A DNA stretch of 9,028 nt from Candidatus Pacearchaeota archaeon (lineage in GTDB: Archaea > Nanobdellota > Nanobdellia > Pacearchaeales > GW2011-AR1): NCBI GenBank assembly GCA_026395775.1, contig JAPLYA010000125.1, positions 1-9,028 on the forward strand. Reading direction: 5' to 3'. Below are positions 5,925 through 9,028 of this stretch, piece after piece. Positions within the stretch are counted from its first letter, which is position 1; each line of letters starts with the position of its first letter. The notes below the pieces were generated by a model that saw only the letters and a list, made by a program, of their open reading frames with translations, did not search any database and was not told the DNA's origin. The translations under genes and the position numbers were made by a program.

Positions 5925-6305
5925 ATGACAAATGAAAATTTTAGAAAACTAGAAACCACATCGGGAAAGATTATGCTTGCTGGCAAGAATGCGGAGAATA
6001 ATGAAAAATTAGTTGGGCAAGCTGGAAAAGATGAATTAATTCTGCATACAGCTACTCCTGGCTCTCCATTTGTAAATATAAAATTGAAATCTAGAGAGAA
6101 AATAAGTAAGGAGGATGTGAAAGAAGCTGCTATTTTCTGTGTTAAATACAGCCAGGCATGGAAAAAATCCAAGATAAAAAAAGATATTGAGGTTCATGTT
6201 TTTAAAGGAAAAGATATTTACAAAACTAAAGGCATGTCTCTTGGAACATTCGGGGTTAAGAATCATAAATCAGTTATAGTTAAGAGCGGGGAGCTTGAAA
6301 AATGA
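5925..6305 (+). CDS. Stand-alone NFACT-R (DUF814) RNA-binding protein
   Basis: A 126-residue protein that is almost entirely an NFACT-R domain. It matches the family pattern along its length: FRKLETTSGKIMLAGKNAENNEKLV (split here as residues 6-30, the GxNAxxNExLV region), LILHTATPGSP at 38-48 (the conserved His41 and PGSP), an A-rich helix at 65-80, and the closing KTKGMSLGTFGV / KSVIVKSG block. In RqcH/NEMF this domain follows NFACT-N and coiled-coil parts and helps contact the 60S/50S-peptidyl-tRNA complex. Here those parts are absent, so it is a separate single-domain form, cytoplasmic. The GGAG site six bases before the ATG supports the start. Its stop overlaps the next start (ATGA), tying it to the CRM protein. 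Confidence 0.85.
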   Translation: MTNENFRKLETTSGKIMLAGKNAENNEKLVGQAGKDELILHTATPGSPFVNIKLKSREKISKEDVKEAAIFCVKYSQAWKKSKIKKDIEVHVFKGKDIYKTKGMSLGTFGVKNHKSVIVKSGELEK

Positions 6306-6550
6306 ATACTAAATCTTGCAGCATACAAATAGGGAAGAATGGACTTACAGAAGGAACTTTTGTTCTATTGGAAAATGCATTTAAAACTAGGGAAGATGTT
6401 CGAGTTTGCTTGCTAAAGTCAGCAGGGCATGATAAAGAAAAGATTAAGGAAGTAGCTGAAAAGATTCTTGAGAAGCTTGGCAAGAAGTATACTTACAAAT
6501 CATTAGGATTTACTATTTTTCTGAAGAAGTGGCGTAAGGCGAGAAGATAA
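6302..6550 (+). CDS. CRS1/YhbY (CRM) domain RNA-binding protein
   Basis: An 82-residue protein made of one CRM domain. The IGKNGLTEG motif (10-18) matches the family GxxG-like RNA-binding loop, VRVCLLKSA (33-41) is the central strand, and GFTIFLKK (69-76) followed by a basic tail (WRKARR) matches the conserved C-terminal strand. Bacterial YhbY associates with pre-50S ribosomal subunits, and the archaeal forms are presumed to bind ribosomal RNA. The ATG overlaps the NFACT-R stop (ATGA), with a GGGGAG site at 6288-6293. The stop is eight bases before repeat copy C. Confidence 0.88.
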   Translation: MNTKSCSIQIGKNGLTEGTFVLLENAFKTREDVRVCLLKSAGHDKEKIKEVAEKILEKLGKKYTYKSLGFTIFLKKWRKARR

Positions 6551-6557
6551 GTTTAGA

Positions 6558-6666
6558 AGTAACAAATAAGCTTCGCTTTTGGATACTTGGTAATTGAGTT
6601 CAAGAAATTATTTTAATCACCAAACACAATTTTCCCTGCTACTAAAGAGTTTTCTTTTTACCAATT
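6558..6666 (+). repeat. Structured intergenic repeat, copy C
   Basis: The copy starts AGTAACAAATAAGCTTCGC, has the core GATACTTGGTAATTGAGTT and ends AAGAGTTTTCTTTTTACCAA. Its central hairpin pairs TTGGT (6587-6591) with ACCAA (6619-6623), then, after one A-C mismatch, ATTGAG (6593-6598) with TTTAAT (6612-6617, two G-U pairs). The ATTG/CAAT pairing of the other copies is also possible (6593-6596 with 6627-6630). It lies eight bases after the CRM gene stop and just upstream of the S19e promoter. Confidence 0.7.
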
Positions 6667-6677
6667 AAATAAATAGC

Positions 6678-6685
6678 TTTATAAA
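6678..6685 (+). promoter_or_regulatory. TATA box of the S19e ribosomal operon
   Basis: TTTATAAA is a consensus archaeal TATA box. A 25-27 bp spacing places the transcript start at about 6706-6709, leaving a leader of about 50-55 nt before the S19e ATG. That is unusual here, since several other genes in the window look leaderless. Confidence 0.65.
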
Positions 6686-6704
6686 CCCCTTAAGCTAGAG
6701 AATT

Positions 6705-6751
6705 TTGAGTTAACAGTCTTTGACTGGTCTATTGCCGAAAGGCAAGCTCAA
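6705..6751 (+). promoter_or_regulatory. Structured leader (three-way junction) of the S19e operon
   Basis: The sequence folds into three perfect five-pair stems: TTGAG (6705-6709) with CTCAA (6747-6751); CAGTC (6714-6718) with GACTG (6722-6726) across a TTT loop; and TTGCC (6732-6736) with GGCAA (6741-6745) across a GAAA tetraloop. Linkers are TTAA-like, GTCTA and a single G. The first stem begins where the TATA box predicts the transcript start, and the last stem ends nine bases before the ATG. A role in feedback control by a ribosomal protein is a reasonable guess, as such leaders are known from ribosomal operons. Confidence 0.55.
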
Positions 6752-6760
6752 TGATATAAG

Positions 6761-7174
6761 ATGAGTGTATATAATACAAAACCTGATGAATATAATCAAA
6801 AGCTAGCTGAAGCCCTGGCTAAGCTTGATGAGTTTAAGATGCCTGAGTGGGCACACTATGTAAAAACATCTGTATCTAAACAGAGACCTCCTGAAGGAGA
6901 ATACTGGTGGCACAAGAGAGCTGCAAGTATTTTAAGACAGATATTCATCAAAGGCGTTGTTGGAGTTAACAGATTAAAAACTAGATATGGTGGAAGAAAA
7001 TCAAGAGGAGCAAAACCTGAAAGATTTAAAAAAGGTTCTGGAAAAATTATAAGAACAATCCTACAAATGTCTGAGAAAGCTGGATTTTTAGTTCAGTCAG
7101 ATACAAAGAAAAAAGGAAGACAATTAACTAAAAAAGGCTTGGAATTTTTAAATAAGATCGGAGAGGGAAAATGA
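6761..7174 (+). CDS. rps19e: Ribosomal protein S19e
   Basis: A 137-residue small-subunit protein found in archaea and eukaryotes, needed for 40S/30S head assembly. Family blocks are plain: MPEWAHYVKTSVSKQRPP (28-45), WWHKRAASILRQI (49-61), VGVNRLKTRYGGRKSRG (67-83), GSGKIIRTILQMSEKAG (93-109) and GRQLTKKG near the C-terminus. It is slightly shorter than usual, with a short N-terminus. An upstream ATG at 6751 meets a stop after two codons, so 6761 is the start. It is the first gene of a run with an ATGA overlap to the next gene, behind a TATA box and a structured leader. Confidence 0.97.
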   Translation: MSVYNTKPDEYNQKLAEALAKLDEFKMPEWAHYVKTSVSKQRPPEGEYWWHKRAASILRQIFIKGVVGVNRLKTRYGGRKSRGAKPERFKKGSGKIIRTILQMSEKAGFLVQSDTKKKGRQLTKKGLEFLNKIGEGK

Positions 7175-7449
7175 GCACAAGAGTTAGACCTCGATTGAGT
7201 AGACAAAGAATTTCAATTGCAGATTTTCAGAAGGCAGATTTAGCTTACTTAGAGATTGGTCAAAATGAATATTATATTCAAGAAGGGGATGGAGTTTTTA
7301 CTGTTTACAGAAGGGACAGAGATGGACAGACTGCAAGAAAAATCCTAGGACCTTCAGAATTACTTGAAGTTATACTGCAGAAACATAAAGAACAAATAGC
7401 AAAAAAAACTGATCGACCAGTGGGGATGGTACTCTCTTTAGTAAGATGA
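7171..7449 (+). CDS. Unknown small protein inside the S19e-L39e operon
   Basis: A 92-residue protein I cannot place. It starts with a basic segment (STRVRPRLSRQR, 2-13), followed by alternating aromatic and hydrophobic residues around LEIGQNEYYIQEG (27-39) and GVFTVYRR (41-48) that look like beta strands, then a helix-like SELLEVILQKHKEQI (62-76). ATGA overlaps at both ends and a GGAGAGG site at 7160-7166 leave little doubt that it is expressed with S19e and L39e. In many archaea the gene between S19e and L39e is the DNA-binding protein PDCD5, but this sequence lacks PDCD5 features. A ribosome-linked role is inference from position only. Confidence 0.8.
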   Translation: MSTRVRPRLSRQRISIADFQKADLAYLEIGQNEYYIQEGDGVFTVYRRDRDGQTARKILGPSELLEVILQKHKEQIAKKTDRPVGMVLSLVR

Positions 7450-7646
7450 CAAAACATTATCAGAAAAAAATAAAACTAAGCAAGAAAGCTAAAAGAACAA
7501 AGTGGGCTCCTGTGTGGGCTGTATTGAAGAAATACGGGCAAGGCAAAAGAGTTCATCCTTCATCTATGACAAGAGTTAGAAGAAGCTGGACAAGAACTAA
7601 GTTAAAAATTAAACCAAGAAGGATACATAAGAGGCATTTGGGTTAA
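7446..7646 (+). CDS. rpl39e: Ribosomal protein L39e
   Basis: A 66-residue, very basic large-subunit protein that lines the peptide exit tunnel in archaea and eukaryotes. The core matches the family: KRTKWAPVWAVLKK (16-29, the conserved PxWxxxK block), then KRVHPSSMTRVRRSWTR (34-50), ending in a K/R-rich run. Known members have about 50 residues; here about ten extra residues sit at the C-terminus (RRIHKRHLG), with a slightly long basic N-terminus. The ATG overlaps the upstream stop as ATGA, and its own stop is one base before the nitroreductase ATG. Confidence 0.9.
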   Translation: MTKHYQKKIKLSKKAKRTKWAPVWAVLKKYGQGKRVHPSSMTRVRRSWTRTKLKIKPRRIHKRHLG

Positions 7647-7647
7647 A

Positions 7648-8201
7648 ATGGAAACAATAGAATGTATAAAAAGTAGAAGGAGCAGAAGAAAATATTTAAA
7701 AAAAGACATAGATAATAAAATTTTAGAGGAGATTGTTGATGTAGTAAGGTACTGCCCTTCATCATTGAACTGCCAACCCTGGGAAATTGTTATTGTTAAA
7801 GAACAAGAAATAAAAAATAAGATATTTGAATTAAAAAAAAGATTTATGCCAGAATTTTTGATAAGGCTGGGTTATACAAATGAGTGTATAGTTGAAGCTC
7901 CCGTATTAATTGTTGTTTGTGTAGACACTAAAAAATCTCCTAGTAGATGGCTAGAAGATGGAGTTTTTGCAGCTAATAGTCTTTTGCTAGCTATCAATAA
8001 TCTTGGTTTGGGGGGGTTTATATAACTGCATTCAGTACAGAGCATGAAGAAATAGTTGAAAAATTTAGAGAAATTTTGAAAGTGCCGAAGAATATCGTAC
8101 CTATTGCGATTATCCCTGTTGGTTATCCTAATTTAGATGAAAAATTAGAAATAAAAAAGCTGAGAGATTTAAATAAAATAATACATTATAACAATTGGTA
8201 A
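7648..8201 (+). CDS. Nitroreductase-family protein, split by a -1 frameshift at a G7 run
   Basis: An FMN-dependent nitroreductase-like oxidoreductase. The frame from 7648 stops at 8023-8025 after 125 residues, right behind seven G residues. Moving to the -1 frame at 8016 restores the family sequence: 123 residues from the first frame, then VYITAFSTEHEEIVEKF and so on to a TAA at 8199-8201, about 184 residues in all, the normal size. Visible motifs are the flavin-binding RRSRR (10-14), CPSSLNCQPW (36-45), APVLIVV (84-90) and, past the shift, PVGYP. The break may be an assembly error, a real recent mutation, or ribosomal slippage. The gene sits between L39e and L31e with a one-base gap upstream, an unusual place for a flavoenzyme. 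Confidence 0.8.
8010..8016 (+). other. G7 slippery run at the nitroreductase frame change
   Basis: Seven G residues read as TTG GGG GGG TTT in the zero frame. Two GGG-reading tRNAs can slip back one base with full re-pairing. A small stem ACTG/CAGT (8025-8028 with 8033-8036) follows after eight bases, a usual spacing for -1 shifting, but four pairs are weak. An eighth G would fix the frame without any slippage. Confidence 0.5.
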
Positions 8202-8207
8202 AACAAC

Positions 8208-8753
8208 ATGGCTGAAAAAGAAGATAAAGTCGTGCTTGAAAGAGAATATGTTGTTAATTTGAGAAATAGAATTCTCTATACTCCCAGATACAGAAGAACA
8301 CCAAAAGCAATCAAAGAATTAAAGAAATTTGTAGCAAGACATATGAAGGTTTATGATAGAGATTTGAGGAAAATTTTTATTGATAGATATTTAAATGAGG
8401 AAATATGGTTCAGAGGAATTCAAAAACCTGTTGTAAAGCTTAAAATCAGAGCTAAGAAGTTTGAATCTGGAATAGTTCGAGTTGAACTAGTTGATTTGCC
8501 TGCAAATCTTAAGTTTAAAAAACTAAGAGAAGAAAGAGCAAGGGAAAAGGTTTCTAAGGTTAAGGAAACTAAGAAACCAGAAGAAGCTGTTGAGAAGGAA
8601 ACTCCAGAAGAGAAGAAAGTTGAAGTTGAAAAAGAAAAAGCTGTTGTTGAAGCTGGTATGAAAGAAGCTAAACTTCAGGCAACTGAAATAAAGCATGAAG
8701 TTAAGATGAAGCATGAGCCACAACGTCAGGTTAGAAAATCTCTTCTGAAATAA
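8208..8753 (+). CDS. rpl31e: Ribosomal protein L31e with long charged C-terminal tail
   Basis: A large-subunit protein near the exit tunnel in archaea and eukaryotes. Residues 8-100 match L31e: EREYVVNLRNRILYTPRYRR (split as 10-29), then RTPKAIKELKKFVARHMK (30-47), and VKLKIRAKKFESG with VRVELVDLP. Archaeal members usually end at about 80-100 residues. Here a tail from about 105 to 181 is mostly Lys, Glu and Val (for example EKETPEEKKVEVEKEK) and is likely helical or unstructured. The ATG has no Shine-Dalgarno sequence and lies six bases after the shifted nitroreductase stop. Repeat copy D starts 20 bases after its stop. Confidence 0.93.
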   Translation: MAEKEDKVVLEREYVVNLRNRILYTPRYRRTPKAIKELKKFVARHMKVYDRDLRKIFIDRYLNEEIWFRGIQKPVVKLKIRAKKFESGIVRVELVDLPANLKFKKLREERAREKVSKVKETKKPEEAVEKETPEEKKVEVEKEKAVVEAGMKEAKLQATEIKHEVKMKHEPQRQVRKSLLK

Positions 8754-8773
8754 GTTTTGTTCTAGATCTTTAT

Positions 8774-8889
8774 TAGTAATAAATAAGCTTGAGCTTTTGT
8801 ATAAGTTTTAATTGTGTTGGTTTGGTTAATTAAGCCAATGAACCCAATTTTCTTTGAGGCGAACAAGAGTTTTTATCTTTTACCAACAA
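8774..8889 (+). repeat. Structured intergenic repeat, copy D
   Basis: The copy starts AGTAATAAATAAGCTTGAGC, has the core GTATAAGTTTTAATTGTGTT and ends AAGAGTTTTTATCTTTTACC followed by AACAA. The central hairpin pairs TTGGTT (8822-8827) with AGCCAA (8833-8838) across an AATTA loop, inside ATTG (8811-8814) with CAAT (8845-8848). A local AAGC/GCTT hairpin near the 5' end matches the one in copy C. The terminal TTAGTAA and TTTACCAA pair with one mismatch. It lies between L31e and the promoter of the zinc-ribbon gene. Confidence 0.7.
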
Positions 8890-8916
8890 GATACTGTATA
8901 GTTATCGTCAGATAGA

Positions 8917-8924
8917 TTTATATA
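8917..8924 (+). promoter_or_regulatory. TATA box of the zinc-ribbon gene
   Basis: TTTATATA, a good archaeal TATA box, predicts a transcript start at about 8946-8948, 13-15 bases before the ATG at 8961. That start would keep the ribosome binding site but drop the left arm of the inverted repeat around it. Confidence 0.55.
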
Positions 8925-8927
8925 CAA

Positions 8928-8959
8928 TTATCTCCTCTTTCTATACGAGGAGGTGATAA
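8928..8959 (+). promoter_or_regulatory. Inverted repeat covering the ribosome binding site of the zinc-ribbon gene
   Basis: TTATCTCCTC (8928-8937) is complementary to GAGGA..GATAA (8947-8951 and 8955-8959), with GGT bulged; alternatively ATCTCCTC pairs with GAGGAGGT as eight continuous pairs. The right arm contains GGAGGTGAT (8949-8957), a nearly full match to the archaeal 16S 3' end and the strongest ribosome site in the window. In a transcript reading in from L31e this hairpin would hide the site. Confidence 0.5.
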
Positions 8960-8960
8960 T

Positions 8961-9028
8961 ATGAAATGTCCTTTTTGTAAAAGCAATAAAATTCTAAAGC
9001 AAGGAATGAGATATAACTCTTTCGGGAA
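8961..9028 (+). CDS. N-terminus of a zinc-ribbon protein, possibly a transposase (partial)
   Basis: Only 22 codons are in the window. They begin MKCPFCKS, with a CPxC knuckle (Cys3, Cys6) of a zinc ribbon, followed by NKILKQGMRYNSFG. The pattern CPxCxSxxIxKxGxRxNxxG resembles the N-terminal zinc ribbon of many insertion-sequence transposases, where a second CxxC follows after about ten more residues. It does not match NrdR, which also starts with CPFC. A small zinc-finger regulator is possible too. A very strong Shine-Dalgarno site three bases upstream fixes the start. Confidence 0.5.
   Translation, partial: MKCPFCKSNKILKQGMRYNSFG

Noticed and set aside
6705..6760. Kink-turn (L7Ae-type) site in the S19e leader
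   Set aside because: I could not find paired GA steps next to a three-base bulge in the folded arms.
7171..7449. PDCD5-family DNA-binding protein, expected at this place in archaeal operons
   Set aside because: The sequence lacks the PDCD5 helical pattern and its conserved LxPEAxxRLxxI-like region.
3540..8889. The four repeats as a CRISPR array
   Set aside because: The copies are about 110 nt, diverged, and separated by whole genes; there are no regular spacers or cas genes.
8961..9028. NrdR regulator from the MKCPFC start
   Set aside because: NrdR continues with a DTxVxDSR-type block; here it is NKILKQGMRYNSFG, closer to transposase zinc ribbons.

Overview
The window is AT-rich, densely packed archaeal DNA. 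It carries eukaryote/archaeal-type ribosomal proteins (S19e, L39e, L31e), a form III-type RuBisCO, a stand-alone NFACT-R protein and an archaeal YhbY/CRM protein. It also shows TATA-box promoters with near-leaderless starts and ATGA overlaps. Compact genes and many small hypothetical proteins suggest a DPANN archaeon, perhaps of the Pacearchaeota/Woesearchaeota group; that placement is inference and no rRNA is present to confirm it.

Layout. 1-63 is the tail of an unidentified gene, followed at once by cysteinyl-tRNA synthetase (66-1427). A histidine-phosphatase gene (1421-2038, minus) converges on it. Next is a three-gene minus-strand operon of small membrane proteins (3133 down to 2118), including a 58-residue gene. 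It diverges from a haem-less cytochrome b5-like membrane protein (3203-3526) across a perfect 16-bp palindrome centred on a TATA box. A second divergent pair, an unknown 125-residue protein (minus, start 4040) and RuBisCO (4094-5350), also shares one two-way TATA box. RuBisCO is translationally coupled to a Nudix hydrolase (5347-5808). Then come a coupled pair of RNA-binding proteins (NFACT-R 5925-6305, CRM/YhbY 6302-6550) and a ribosomal operon: structured leader, S19e, an unrecognised 92-residue protein, L39e, a nitroreductase broken by a -1 frameshift at a G7 run, and L31e with a charged tail. The window ends in the first 22 codons of a zinc-ribbon protein (possibly a transposase), whose ribosome binding site lies in an inverted repeat.

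The most interesting signal is non-coding. Four intergenic stretches (about 3540-3655, 5778-5886, 6558-6666, 8774-8889) are diverged copies of one element of about 110 nt. All are in the same orientation, and each lies at the 3' end of a plus-strand gene. They share AGTAAYAA at the start, an ATAC..TTTAATTG-type block in the middle, an AAGAGTTTT..CTTTTACCAA-type block at the end, and a central hairpin kept by different base pairs in each copy. I recognise no known family for them. A second structure is a compact three-way junction (6705-6751) in the leader of the S19e operon, beginning where the TATA box predicts transcription to start.

Genes in the window mostly serve translation (CysRS, ribosomal proteins, NFACT-R, CRM). 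RuBisCO plus Nudix may form a nucleotide-salvage/carbon module, and there are two unrelated sets of membrane proteins. No stretch of more than 300 bases lacks a gene.
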